Origin: Paludibacter sp.
GTDB lineage: Bacteria; Bacteroidota; Bacteroidia; Bacteroidales; Paludibacteraceae
DNA: 48,742 nucleotides
Direction of reading: 5' to 3'
NCBI GenBank assembly: GCA_017882285.1
Contig: JADGPS010000014.1
Coordinates: 1-48,742 of the forward strand
Shown here: positions 24,897 through 32,442 of the stretch, one piece after another
Layout: every line of letters begins with the position of its first letter
How positions within the stretch are numbered: position 1 is the first letter of the stretch
Position numbers and translations under genes: made by a program
Notes under the pieces: generated by a model
The model's input: the letters and a program-made list of their open reading frames with translations, nothing else
The model's database searches: none
What the model was told of the DNA's origin: nothing

Positions 24897-25178
24897 ATGA
24901 TTATTTCTTTTGGTTCAAAAGATACTGAGAAAATATGGGAAGGTAAAATAATTAAAAGAATTCCTATTGAAATTCAACAAATTGGTCGCCGAAAGCTAAG
25001 AATGTTGAATAACTCACAGACGATTCTTGATTTGAGAATTCCCCCTTCAAATCGATTAGAAAAACTATCTGGTAAATTATCGGATTTTTACAGTATCCGA
25101 ATTAATGATCAATGGAGAATCATTTTCAAATGGGAAAATAATCATACATTGGAAGTAGAAATTATTAATTATCATTAA
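24897..25178 (+). CDS. higB: Type II toxin, HigB family
   Basis: A 93-residue RelE-superfamily toxin. The fold pattern is an N-terminal helix, GRRKLRMLNNSQTILDLRIPPSNRLEKLSGKL-type linker, then SIRINDQWRIIFKWENN, the conserved R-x-x-W-R-I-x-F strand of HigB/PemK-type mRNA interferases (ribosome-dependent). The RIPPSNRLEKL motif is typical of HigB. The toxin gene comes before the antitoxin gene, the normal order for higBA. Its promoter is separate from trmD. It would arrest translation when the antitoxin is degraded. Confidence 0.9.
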   Translation: MIISFGSKDTEKIWEGKIIKRIPIEIQQIGRRKLRMLNNSQTILDLRIPPSNRLEKLSGKLSDFYSIRINDQWRIIFKWENNHTLEVEIINYH

Positions 25179-25189
25179 AATAAATACAA

Positions 25190-25495
25190 ATGGACAAATT
25201 AAACAACATACACCCCGGAGAAATTTTAAACGAAGAGTTTTTGATTCCAATGGAAATTTCGGCCTATAAACTTTCGAAAGATTTGGAAATTCCTCAAACC
25301 CGTATTTCTCAAATTATAAGAGGGAACCGGAGAATTACGGCTGATACAGCATTGAGACTTAGCTCTTACTTTGGTAATTCTGCAAAATTCTGGCTGGGCT
25401 TACAAGATGATTTTGATATTGAAGAAGAAAATTTAAGTCAAACTATTGTTTTTGATAGAATTAGAAACAGGAAATCTATACAGCCAGCAGTTTAA
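25190..25495 (+). CDS. higA: HigA-type antitoxin (XRE helix-turn-helix)
   Basis: A 101-residue DNA-binding antitoxin, 11 bp after higB. It opens with IHPGEILNEEFLIPMEISAY, the standard HigA start. The helix-turn-helix is AYKLSKDLEIPQTRISQIIRG (~25-45), followed by TADTALRLSSYFGNSAKFWL, the family C-terminal motif. It neutralises HigB and represses the operon. Confidence 0.93.
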   Translation: MDKLNNIHPGEILNEEFLIPMEISAYKLSKDLEIPQTRISQIIRGNRRITADTALRLSSYFGNSAKFWLGLQDDFDIEEENLSQTIVFDRIRNRKSIQPAV

Positions 25496-25531
25496 TTTAT
25501 AAAGTACATTATATCATATATTTACGCTCTC

Positions 25532-26506
25532 ATGACAAAAATTAAAGCAAGCATAATTGGCGGCGCAGGATATACTGCTGGTGAATTAATCCGCATTTTG
25601 ATTAACCATCCGAATGTGGAAATCGCATTTGTAAACAGTAGCAGTAATGCCGGAAATCCAATTACTGACGTTCACAGTGGGTTGATTGGTGAAACCGATT
25701 TGGTTTTCACGTCCGAATTGCCTTTAGGTGAAGTGGATGCGCTTTTTCTTTGCTCGGCACACGGCGATAGCAAAAAGTTTATGGACAATAGCGAAGTTCC
25801 AACTTCGGTAAAAATCATAGACTTGTCGACCGATTACCGCACCAAAAGCCCGAACCACGATTTTGTGTACGGTTTGCCCGAACTGAATCGCAATGAAATC
25901 CGCACGGCCAAGCGCGTTGCCAATCCAGGTTGTTTTGCAACGGCTATTCAGCTGGCATTGATTCCGTTGGCTGCAGCCGGTTTGCTTACCGACGAAATTC
26001 ATGTAACTGCCATTACAGGTTCCACAGGAGCAGGTGTGAAACCGTCTGAAACATCGCATTTCAGCTGGCGAAACAACAATATTTCCATTTACAAACCTTT
26101 CAGTCACCAGCATTTGGAAGAAATTGGTCAATCACTCCGTCAGCTACAACCCGGATTCAAGAAAGCAGTGAATTTTATTCCTGTTCGTGGAAATTTTGCT
26201 CGTGGAATTTATGCTACGACTTATACACAATGCGCTTTGAATTTGGAAGATGCGAAGAAATTATTTGCAGATTTCTATAAAGATGCCGCTTTTACGTTTG
26301 TTGTTGATAAAAATCCCGATTTGAAACAAGTCGTAAATACAAACAAAGGCATTGTTTATTTGGAAAAACACGGCGACAAATTGTTGATTGTTTCGATGAT
26401 TGACAATTTATTAAAAGGCGCTTCGGGTCAGGCGGTTCAAAACATGAATTTGATGTTCGGATTGGACGAAAAAACAGGATTAGGTTTGAAATCTATCGGA
26501 TTTTAA
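25532..26506 (+). CDS. argC: N-acetyl-gamma-glutamyl-phosphate reductase
   Basis: A 324-residue NADPH-dependent enzyme of arginine synthesis. It reduces N-acetylglutamyl phosphate to the semialdehyde. The nucleotide motif GGAGYTAGEL (10-19), the active-site ANPGCFATA with Cys134, and the C-terminal VRGNFARGIYATTY substrate-site segment are present. In related Bacteroidales the substrate may be the N-succinyl form, which the sequence alone does not decide. It is isolated from other arg genes here and follows higA by 36 bp. Confidence 0.94.
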   Translation: MTKIKASIIGGAGYTAGELIRILINHPNVEIAFVNSSSNAGNPITDVHSGLIGETDLVFTSELPLGEVDALFLCSAHGDSKKFMDNSEVPTSVKIIDLSTDYRTKSPNHDFVYGLPELNRNEIRTAKRVANPGCFATAIQLALIPLAAAGLLTDEIHVTAITGSTGAGVKPSETSHFSWRNNNISIYKPFSHQHLEEIGQSLRQLQPGFKKAVNFIPVRGNFARGIYATTYTQCALNLEDAKKLFADFYKDAAFTFVVDKNPDLKQVVNTNKGIVYLEKHGDKLLIVSMIDNLLKGASGQAVQNMNLMFGLDEKTGLGLKSIGF

Positions 26507-26678
26507 GATTGGAATCGTAAAATTCCGATTCATCGAACAGTCAAGAAAGGTAAAAATGTCACATTTTTGAAATATAATCAAGCTTTAATGTTAAATGCGT
26601 GTTATAAAACATGTTTTTGGTATAAATATTTCGGTATACACTTGCAAATGTACAAAACACACCTTACCTTTGCATCGT

Positions 26679-26816
26679 GATTTTTTCATAGTATTAGATT
26701 TAAGGTTAACAAAGATTGGTAGTCAGGCGTGACTACCTTTCGCGTTTTATAGAGGTTTCATTTCCAAAACAGCATATTACGAGTTCTGAACAAAAGTTTC
26801 GGAGCTCTTTTTTTTT
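26679..26816 (+). ncRNA. Conserved small RNA, copy 2, with terminator
   Basis: The promoter -7 box TACCTTTG is at 26665-26672. Bases 26675-26722 are identical over 48 nt to the first copy (6257-6304). The hairpin GGTAGTCA (26718-26725) / TGACTACC (26730-26737) has a perfect 8-bp stem with loop GGCG. TTTCG-N2-TTTTATAG follows. The transcript would end at a hairpin GAGTTCTGAAC (26781-26791) / GTTTCGGAGCTC (26796-26807) plus nine T residues, a good intrinsic terminator. This makes a discrete RNA of about 138 nt ending before the ferritin-VIT1 gene, which has its own promoter. Function unknown. The remaining part of the 26507-26867 gap shows nothing else. Confidence 0.75.
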
Positions 26817-26840
26817 ATGAAACGAATCATTTATTTTTAT

Positions 26841-26848
26841 TACTTTTG
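26841..26848 (+). promoter_or_regulatory. Promoter -7 element of the ferritin-VIT1 gene
   Basis: TACTTTTG matches TAnnTTTG, 20 bp before the ATG and 25 bp after the end of the small-RNA terminator. This separates the two transcription units. Confidence 0.55.
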
Positions 26849-26867
26849 ACAAGAAAAAAAATGAAAA

Positions 26868-27962
26868 ATGAAAAACAAGAATATTCAAACAGAAATAGAT
26901 GCTTGCTATTTATATCGCAAACTATCAGAAAATGAGAAAGATGAAGCTGTAGCTAACATTTTTCGACAAATGGCAGAAATAGAACTAGGTCACGCTGAAG
27001 CCTTTGCACGAAAGGAAAATATATCCACAGAAAATTTAATACAACCTTCGTGGCGGGCACAAACCTTAAATTTAATCGGAAAACTGTTCGGTTACGACTA
27101 TGTTCTGGAAGCATTGCTTGACACTGAGAAAAGTCTTTCAAATTCAATCATCAATGCCAAAGAAAAGAATAAAATGGAGATTACCGGAACGGAAACCAAC
27201 CATGTGAAAATTCTTTGGTCGATATTGGAGAATGACAAAAAAATAAGTGGCACGCAACATGCAAAATTTGAAACACGCCACCGATCGGTTGGTGGCAATG
27301 CCATTCGTGCAGCTGTGTTAGGTGGAAACGATGGATTGTTATCCATTTTCAGTTTGGTAATGGGAGTTTCGGGTGCAACCGGCGGAAATCATAGTGTTTT
27401 GTTGGCCGGAATTGCCGGATTACTTGCCGGCGCCATGTCCATGGCGTTGGGCGAATGGATTTCGGTAAAAAGTTCGCAAGAACTGTACGAAAACCAAATG
27501 GCAATAGAAATGGACGAATTAGAAACCAATCCCGAAGGCGAAGAAAAAGAATTGGCATTGATTTATATGGCAAAAGGAATTCCGGAATCGCAGGCACTTA
27601 CCATGGCAAATGAGATAATGAAAGATAAAACTCATGCGCATGAAGTGTTGGTGAAAGAAGAACTTGGCATAAATCCTGAAGAATTGAAAGGTTCAGCTAC
27701 CGAAGCCGCATTTTACTCGTTTTTGTTATTTACCCTGGGTGGAATCATTCCGCTAATTCCGTTTATCTTTGTCAGAGGAATTCATGCAATAATATTGAGT
27801 ATTTTATTGAGTACGATTGGTTTATTTCTGATAGGGGCAGCTATAACACTTTTTACAGGTAAAAACCTTTGGTTTTCGGGCTTTCGCATGGTCGTTTTCG
27901 GATTGATGGCTGCAGCTATTACTTATGGAATTGGAGATTTGATTGGACTGGCTATTAAGTAG
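26868..27962 (+). CDS. Ferritin-like / VIT1-CCC1 fusion, membrane iron or manganese transporter (MbfA-like)
   Basis: A 364-residue inner-membrane protein. Residues ~1-130 form a rubrerythrin/ferritin-like four-helix domain with metal ligands in IDACYLYRKLSE and MAEIELGHAEAFARKE (E-x-x-H). The rest is a VIT1/CCC1 domain: VLGGNDGLLSIFSLVMGVSG, AGAMSMALGEWISVKSSQEL, then three C-terminal hydrophobic segments. Related MbfA proteins of alpha-proteobacteria export iron and use the ferritin part to sense or capture Fe. VIT1 members transport Fe2+ or Mn2+. Iron export is the best guess; no Fur-like operator was recognised. Confidence 0.88.
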   Translation: MKNKNIQTEIDACYLYRKLSENEKDEAVANIFRQMAEIELGHAEAFARKENISTENLIQPSWRAQTLNLIGKLFGYDYVLEALLDTEKSLSNSIINAKEKNKMEITGTETNHVKILWSILENDKKISGTQHAKFETRHRSVGGNAIRAAVLGGNDGLLSIFSLVMGVSGATGGNHSVLLAGIAGLLAGAMSMALGEWISVKSSQELYENQMAIEMDELETNPEGEEKELALIYMAKGIPESQALTMANEIMKDKTHAHEVLVKEELGINPEELKGSATEAAFYSFLLFTLGGIIPLIPFIFVRGIHAIILSILLSTIGLFLIGAAITLFTGKNLWFSGFRMVVFGLMAAAITYGIGDLIGLAIK

Positions 27963-28044
27963 TTATGCTTTTTTCGACAATCAGTAATCAATTTAAAAGT
28001 TGAAACTGTCATTTTAGGAAAATAAAAAAATAACATTAAAACAT

Positions 28045-28080
28045 TTGCCAATTCTAATAAATGTAGTACTTTTGTACTAC
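28045..28080 (+). promoter_or_regulatory. Promoter of the initiator tRNA gene, overlapped by a palindrome
   Basis: TTG at 28045-28047 and TACTTTTG at 28067-28074 are spaced by 19 bases. The -7 box is embedded in a perfect inverted repeat GTAGTAC-TTTT-GTACTAC (28063-28080). The predicted start site is only a few bases before the tRNA. Confidence 0.65.
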
Positions 28081-28087
28081 AAAATAT

Positions 28088-28135
<48 letters not shown>

Positions 28136-28159
<24 letters not shown>

Positions 28160-28242
28160 CTAGCAAGGAATGTTTACAAGCATTCCTTTCTTTATTAAAG
28201 TCAATTGAAATGTTTTATGTTTACGTTTTATATAGTGTTGAT
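28136..28242 (+). repeat. Direct repeat copy 1: tRNA 3' part, terminator and start of GIY-YIG gene
   Basis: This 107-bp stretch recurs at 28492-28598 with a constant offset of 356 bp and no gaps; I count about six differences. It covers the T-arm and acceptor 3' strand of tRNA-fMet, the terminator, and the first 11 codons of the GIY-YIG gene. Weaker similarity extends leftward to the tRNA D-loop. Confidence 0.9.
28165..28196 (+). terminator. Terminator of tRNA-fMet, copy 1
   Basis: AAGGAATG (28165-28172) pairs with CATTCCTT (28181-28188) over an 8-base loop, followed by TCTTTATT. It separates the tRNA from the nuclease gene. Confidence 0.75.
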
Positions 28243-28458
28243 TATCAAAGAATCTATATTGGATTTACATCAAATATAGAATCGAGACTTTTTGCACACA
28301 ATCATCCTTCAAATAAAGGTTGGACTAAAAATTTTCAACCTTGGAATATTTTATATACTGAACAATATGAAAATAAATCTGATGCAATGAAAAGAGAAAA
28401 ACAATTGAAGTCAGCAAAAGGAAGGGAATTTATTAAAAATTTAACTTTAAAGGTGTAG
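28210..28458 (+). CDS. Single-domain GIY-YIG nuclease (COG2827 / YhbQ-like)
   Basis: An 82-residue protein starting MFYVYVLYSVDYQRIYIGFT. The VYV...YIG strands are the GIY-YIG core, IESRLFAHN carries the conserved Arg and the His/Asn turn, and TEQYENKSDAMKREKQLKS carries the candidate catalytic Glu with the family helix. Such small proteins lack an extra DNA-binding domain, and their role is not established; relatives include UvrC N-domains and homing nucleases. The frame upstream of the ATG runs through the tRNA and terminator and is not coding. The stop codon TAG lies in the D-loop remnant of the downstream tRNA copy. It is preceded by a terminator, so expression may need read-through or its own weak promoter. 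Confidence 0.85.
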   Translation: MFYVYVLYSVDYQRIYIGFTSNIESRLFAHNHPSNKGWTKNFQPWNILYTEQYENKSDAMKREKQLKSAKGREFIKNLTLKV

Positions 28459-28515
28459 TTCGTTGGACTTATATCCGCCAGCTGGCGGACTTTCGTTCGA
28501 GTCGGACCTCCGCAA
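28453..28515 (+). pseudogene. Decayed tRNA-fMet remnant with palindromic insertion
   Basis: Bases 28453-28466 resemble the D-loop to anticodon-stem part of the upstream tRNA (GTGTAGTTCGTTGGA versus GTGGTAGCTCGTTGGG). The anticodon loop and 3' anticodon stem are replaced by a perfect 16-bp palindrome TCCGCCAGCTGGCGGA (28474-28489). From 28492 the T-arm and acceptor strand are intact up to the CTCCGCAA end. The acceptor 5' strand and half the D-stem are missing, so it cannot be a working tRNA. Confidence 0.85.
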
Positions 28516-28598
28516 CTACAAAGGAATGTTTATAAGCATTCCTTTTTTTATTAAAGTCAATTGAAATGTTTTTTGTTTACGTTTTATATAGTATTGAT
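28492..28598 (+). repeat. Direct repeat copy 2 of the tRNA 3' part, terminator and GIY-YIG start
   Basis: Second copy of 28136-28242, offset 356 bp. It includes an intact terminator (28521-28552: AAGGAATG / CATTCCTT then seven T). Identity stops at about 28598, ten bases before the stop codon of the convergent DMT gene. Confidence 0.9.
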
Positions 28599-28604
28599 TC
28601 CTAA
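28566..28604 (+). pseudogene. Truncated second GIY-YIG gene, first 12 codons
   Basis: ATG at 28566 encodes MFFVYVLYSIDS and then a stop (TAA 28602-28604). The first 11 codons match the intact upstream gene except two substitutions. The remainder of the gene is gone; the DMT exporter gene begins on the opposite strand. Confidence 0.8.
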
Positions 28605-28607
28605 ATA

Positions 28608-29531
28608 CTATTCTTGTTTTTTTGCTCTTTCCGCTTCCAATTGTGCTCTGGATTTACTTTGAGTAACAATATATACACCTGCAAAAACCAGTACGGATGA
28701 CAATGCTTTTTCAACACCAAAAACATCGATGCCAATGGCAACAGCTACCATTGAAGCTACAATGGGTTGAACGTAATTGTACATACTCAAGGTTGTTGGG
28801 CGTAGCACTTTCTGACCGAGGGGAAGGAATAAATAGCCCAAAAAGGTGGCAAAAATGACCATGTAGCCAATTCGCCAGTAAGTTCCGGTAGTGAGTAATG
28901 CAAAATCAGTTTGAATAAGTGGTTTATAACAAAAAGGAAAACAAACGATTGTGCCAAATAGAAACATCCACTTCATAACCGTGATGGAGGAATAGCGCGT
29001 TATCAGATTTTTGAAAAGCGTGAGATAAACTGCAAATGAAGCAACTGCACCGAAAATAATCATATTTCCCAGAAAATTACTTTTCCCGACATGAACCGTG
29101 TGACTGTTGAAAACCAACAACAAAGCACCGGAAGCTCCTACCAACACTCCTACTGCTTTCATTAATGTGATAGGTTCCTTGATAATCATTGCTGCCAAAA
29201 TCATGGTAAGAATGGGTAACATGGTAATCACGATGGAGGCATCGATAGGAGAAGTCATTGACAACCCGATAAAATAGGGCAATTGATTCAATGTGAGCCC
29301 AAACAAGGATGCGAAAAACAACAAAAAAAGGTCTTTTGCCGGCACATGTTCTTTTTTGACAAAAACCGAAGCAATCCAGAAAAGCAACATTCCGCCTCCA
29401 AGTCTGAAAAACGTAAGCGTGTACGGACTTAAAATTTCAGGCATTAAAGTCCTTGACACAGGTATATTTAAGCCAAAAATCACATTAGCCGAAAACATAG
29501 CTATATGTCCGTTGAGTTTATTTTTTTCCAT
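28608..29531 (-). CDS. DMT-family (EamA) membrane exporter
   Basis: A 307-residue inner-membrane protein with ten hydrophobic segments arranged as two EamA repeats of five. The first half shows the typical NVIFGLNIPVSRTLMPEILSP start and SPIDASIVITMLPILTMILA. The second repeat has YNYVQPIVASMVAVAIG near the C-terminus. EamA proteins export amino acids, nucleobases or other metabolites; the substrate cannot be told from the sequence. A minus-strand -7 box TACCTTTG lies at 29548-29555, giving a short leader. The 3' end abuts the duplicated tRNA/GIY-YIG segment. Confidence 0.87.
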   Translation of the reverse strand: MEKNKLNGHIAMFSANVIFGLNIPVSRTLMPEILSPYTLTFFRLGGGMLLFWIASVFVKKEHVPAKDLFLLFFASLFGLTLNQLPYFIGLSMTSPIDASIVITMLPILTMILAAMIIKEPITLMKAVGVLVGASGALLLVFNSHTVHVGKSNFLGNMIIFGAVASFAVYLTLFKNLITRYSSITVMKWMFLFGTIVCFPFCYKPLIQTDFALLTTGTYWRIGYMVIFATFLGYLFLPLGQKVLRPTTLSMYNYVQPIVASMVAVAIGIDVFGVEKALSSVLVFAGVYIVTQSKSRAQLEAERAKKQE

Positions 29532-29547
29532 AATGATAAATAAGGCA

Positions 29548-29555
29548 CAAAGGTA
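29548..29555 (-). promoter_or_regulatory. Promoter -7 element of the DMT exporter gene
   Basis: The minus strand reads TACCTTTG, matching TAnnTTTG, 16 bp before the start codon. Confidence 0.5.
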
Positions 29556-29649
29556 GTAAATATGTCAGCTCCAGCAAGTAAAGAAATAATGAAGAAGGAT
29601 TATTGGTTCGGAACAATTTACTTTTTTTCGGATTTTTGCATCAGCCCTC

Positions 29650-29679
29650 TTGCAGTTTCAAAAAATCGCTGTATATTTG
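29650..29679 (+). promoter_or_regulatory. tRNA-Phe promoter
   Basis: TTG at 29650-29652, a 19-base spacer, and TATATTTG at 29672-29679, a consensus Bacteroidota promoter about 20 bp before the tRNA. Confidence 0.65.
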
Positions 29680-29698
29680 CACCCGCTAAACCGAAAAA

Positions 29699-29771
29699 GG
29701 TACCATAGCTCAGTTGGTAGAGCAAAGGACTGAAAATCCTTGTGTCCCCGGTTCGATTCCTGGTGGTACCA
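29699..29771 (+). tRNA. tRNA-Phe (anticodon GAA)
   Basis: A cloverleaf of 73 nt: acceptor GGTACCA / TGGTACC with discriminator A, D-arm GCTC-AGTTGGTAGA-GC type, anticodon arm with loop CTGAAAA (GAA), and T-loop TTCGATT. The T-stem CCCGG / CCTGG contains one C-T mismatch in the middle. CCA is not encoded (ACA follows). A strong terminator follows five bases later. Confidence 0.95.
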
Positions 29772-29777
29772 CAGCTA

Positions 29778-29814
29778 AAAAGACGGTTACATGAAGAAGT
29801 AACCGTCTTTTTTA
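29778..29814. terminator. Strong bidirectional terminator between tRNA-Phe and umuC
   Basis: AAAAGACGGTTAC (29778-29790) pairs perfectly with GTAACCGTCTTTT (29799-29811), then T residues. The A-rich left flank makes it work on both strands; it overlaps the end of umuC. Confidence 0.9.
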
Positions 29815-31083
29815 TATGATTTTTTCCGCCTTTACCACCAGCACATCATCTAATTTGGTAGTAAAGCAAGGTGAGAGTTTTTCATTCTTGAGTTTCCATT
29901 TACGGTCGAAACCCTGCGCGGCAATTTTCACTTTTTGTCTTCCGAATGATTCGTTCAGATTATCCATCACCCTCATTACTTTGTTGAATTTTTCACGATC
30001 GCGTGTATCAAACAAATCGCCTTGCAACGGTCGTTCATGCACAATCTCACTCACAATTACTCCGGCTTTTTTATATCGATAACCTTCTTTGAAAATGGAT
30101 TTTAACCCATTCAATGCAAAATATATCAACTCTGTTGAGTCATTGGTTGGAACAGGAAGTTGAATCACAGTTTGATTATAATATTGGGGTTGATTAGTGG
30201 CAAAAGGATTGGTATGAATAAAAACCATGATGACTGAAGCCAGCGAATGTTGATGACGTAATTTTTCAGCACACGAAGCGGCAAAATTTGCCACTGCTTC
30301 GGAGATAGGAGCCATTTCGGTGAGCCGCTCGCCAAAACTGCGCGAAGTACAAATGGATTTTTTTGCCGAAGGTATTTCCATTTCAAAACAAGGAGTTCCA
30401 CGCAATTCCATCCAGATTCGCTCGCCCACCACGCCCATCGTATGACGCACCCAACTTTTGGTTCGTTGCGTAAAATCCCAGGCGGTACTTATGTTGTAAT
30501 ATTGTAGTTTCTTTGAATATTGTCGACCAATTCCCCAAACATCGCCAATTCCGGTCATTTTCAGTGCTTTTTCGCGTTTCTCGTCTGTATCGATTATACA
30601 AACTCCTTTGTAATTCTTATGTTTTTTGGCAAATTTATTTGCCACTTTAGCAAGCGTTTTAGTGGGTGCAATGCCCAGACTGACGGGAATCCCCGTATTT
30701 CGTGTGACGGTTCGGACAATTTTTTCGCCGAGCGTTTTCATGTCAATTTTTTCAAAACCTTCGAGCAAAAGAAAGACTTCATCAATGGAATATATTTCCA
30801 TATCGGGCACAAACGAAGCAACGGTATTCATGACCCGATGCGACATATCGCCATACAAGACATAATTCGACGAAAAAACATGAACCTGATTCGACTCAAT
30901 CAAATCTTTCAGTTTATAAGCAGGCTCGCCCATCGGAATTCCCAGCGCTTTTGCCTCGGAAGAGCGTGCAATAACACAACCATCGTTGTTGGAAAGCACC
31001 ACGACAGGTTTGCCATTGAGCGAAGGATTAAAAACCCGTTCGCACGAAGCGTAGAAATTATTGCAATCGAGAAGACCGTACAT
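29812..31083 (-). CDS. umuC: Translesion DNA polymerase V catalytic subunit UmuC
   Basis: A 423-residue Y-family polymerase. Catalytic Asp6 lies in [18 protein letters not shown]; Asp101 and Glu102 lie in [10 protein letters not shown]. The helix-hairpin segment [18 protein letters not shown] and the little-finger region follow. The C-terminal DUF4113-like part ([21 protein letters not shown]) is typical of UmuC rather than DinB. It copies past lesions together with cleaved UmuD. It follows umuD after a 77-bp spacer made of two repeat types. It should be SOS-controlled, but I recognise no LexA operator by eye. Confidence 0.96.
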   Translation of the reverse strand: MYGLLDCNNFYASCERVFNPSLNGKPVVVLSNNDGCVIARSSEAKALGIPMGEPAYKLKDLIESNQVHVFSSNYVLYGDMSHRVMNTVASFVPDMEIYSIDEVFLLLEGFEKIDMKTLGEKIVRTVTRNTGIPVSLGIAPTKTLAKVANKFAKKHKNYKGVCIIDTDEKREKALKMTGIGDVWGIGRQYSKKLQYYNISTAWDFTQRTKSWVRHTMGVVGERIWMELRGTPCFEMEIPSAKKSICTSRSFGERLTEMAPISEAVANFAASCAEKLRHQHSLASVIMVFIHTNPFATNQPQYYNQTVIQLPVPTNDSTELIYFALNGLKSIFKEGYRYKKAGVIVSEIVHERPLQGDLFDTRDREKFNKVMRVMDNLNESFGRQKVKIAAQGFDRKWKLKNEKLSPCFTTKLDDVLVVKAEKII

Positions 31084-31160
31084 GATAATGTGCTAATATG
31101 CCAATGTGCTAATTTAATAATGAAAAAATGCGCTTAATACCCAATTAACCAGTCAACTAA
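31084..31160. repeat. umuD-umuC spacer composed of two dispersed repeats
   Basis: Bases 31087-31113 are GCTAATATGCCAATGTGCTA-type words. Bases 31141-31160 (ccaattaaccagtcaactaa) are an exact 20-mer that occurs again at 47253-47272. The second repeat touches the umuD stop codon. Confidence 0.65.
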
Positions 31161-31625
31161 TCAACCTTTTCGCTTGTGATTTTTAATTGAATACGTCACC
31201 ACACCCCAAATACAAAAGTTATTTTCTTCTGTCACTTTTATAGGCTGAAAGTTCGGATTTGCCGGAATAAGATAAACGGCATCCGGTTGAATCTTAATGT
31301 ATTTCAACGTAAATTCACCATCGATAAAGCAAACTGCTGTGTCGCCGTCTTGTGGTTCAATGCTTTTGTCAATCACCAATATATCGCCATCTACTATTCC
31401 TGCATCTTTCATCGACGAGCCTTTTACCCGACCGTAAAACGTGCTCGACGGATTGGAAATCAATTCCTTGTTCAGGTCAATTTTCAGGTCGATATAATCT
31501 TGCGCCGGACTTGGAAATCCTGCTGCAATTCCGCCATCCACTAAGGGCAAGGGCAAAATAGTGCTACTGTTCACCGAATAGAAATCGATAGTGGAAGAAC
31601 CGGCTATTTTGCTGGCTTTTTGCAT
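31161..31625 (-). CDS. umuD: UmuD-type S24 peptidase / polymerase V accessory protein
   Basis: A 154-residue protein. A cleavage-site-like Ala35-Gly36 precedes FPSPAQDYIDLKIDLN, the UmuD hallmark. Catalytic Ser71 lies in RVKGSSMKDAG and Lys108 in EFTLKYI. There is no N-terminal winged helix, so it is not LexA. Self-cleavage after contact with RecA filaments would give UmuD', the active partner of UmuC. First gene of umuDC. Confidence 0.94.
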   Translation of the reverse strand: MQKASKIAGSSTIDFYSVNSSTILPLPLVDGGIAAGFPSPAQDYIDLKIDLNKELISNPSSTFYGRVKGSSMKDAGIVDGDILVIDKSIEPQDGDTAVCFIDGEFTLKYIKIQPDAVYLIPANPNFQPIKVTEENNFCIWGVVTYSIKNHKRKG

Positions 31626-31814
31626 ATTAAATCAATTGAAATGTTCATTTATTATAATCACAAAGTAACGCATTTTGTTTCATAAAAAATCGATTTAAAT
31701 CTGATTCTGTGATTAAAAAAAATAAAATTTTGAAACCAAAAAATATTTCAACTGCCGAACAGCCTCATTCTAATAATATCAATTTTGTTTATTTAGGAAA
31801 TGAATGTTTTTTTG

Positions 31815-31822
31815 TACATTTG
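31815..31822 (+). promoter_or_regulatory. hpt promoter -7 element
   Basis: TACATTTG matches TAnnTTTG, about 60 bp before the hpt start. It lies inside the longer open frame, which supports the later start codon. Confidence 0.55.
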
Positions 31823-31880
31823 CAAAAGTTTCTCTCGAACTTGCCTAAATAATTTATTTAACCAATTTCCAATACCATAC

Positions 31881-32420
31881 ATGAACACTATTCAGATTAA
31901 AGACAAAAAATTCGTATTATCCATTCCTGAAAAGGAGATTCAAAAGGCAGTTCGCGAAGTGGGCGAAATAATGAATCGTGATTTAGCCGATAAAAATCCA
32001 CTTTTTATTTGTGTGCTGAACGGCGCATTTATGTTTGCAGGCGATTTAATGAAAATCGTGAATGTTCCTTGCGAAATTACCTTTATCAAATTGTCGTCTT
32101 ACGAAGGTTTATACACCACCGGTACTGTAAAAGAGATAATTGGTTTGAACGAAAGTGTGGTGGGTCGAAATGTGGTGGTTGTTGAAGATATTGTGGATAC
32201 CGGTATCACGATGGAACGTATTTTAGGATCGTTGCTTGCCAAAGGTGCCAGTGAAATTCGAATTGCAACTTTTTTGCAGAAACCCGATGCTTTGCAACGC
32301 GACATTCATGTTGATTATGTAGCCATGAAAATTCCAAACGATTTTATTGTCGGATATGGACTTGATTATGACGGATATGGACGAAATTTGAAAGAAATTT
32401 ACACAGTTGTTTCGGATTAA
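31881..32420 (+). CDS. hpt: Hypoxanthine phosphoribosyltransferase
   Basis: A 179-residue purine-salvage enzyme that makes IMP or GMP from hypoxanthine or guanine and PRPP. The PRPP-binding motif VVVVEDIVDTGITM is clear, as are CVLNGAFMFAGDL and IKLSSYEGLYTTG. I start at ATG 31881 (MNTIQIKDKKF). An in-frame ATG 81 bases upstream lies ahead of the -7 box and encodes an implausible extension. It opens a run with adk, obg, pgeF and a B3/B4 gene, all on the plus strand. Confidence 0.95.
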   Translation: MNTIQIKDKKFVLSIPEKEIQKAVREVGEIMNRDLADKNPLFICVLNGAFMFAGDLMKIVNVPCEITFIKLSSYEGLYTTGTVKEIIGLNESVVGRNVVVVEDIVDTGITMERILGSLLAKGASEIRIATFLQKPDALQRDIHVDYVAMKIPNDFIVGYGLDYDGYGRNLKEIYTVVSD

Positions 32421-32442
32421 ATAACCAATGAAAGTATAAAAA

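Noticed and set aside
28453-28515. Second tRNA gene
   Set aside because: The acceptor 5' strand, half the D-stem and the anticodon arm are missing or replaced, so no cloverleaf is possible.
29699-29771. tRNA-Phe as a pseudogene because of a T-stem mismatch
   Set aside because: A single C-T mismatch in an otherwise perfect cloverleaf with a good promoter and terminator; most likely functional.
31161-31625. LexA repressor
   Set aside because: There is no N-terminal winged-helix domain, and the gene is directly followed by umuC; UmuD fits length and context.
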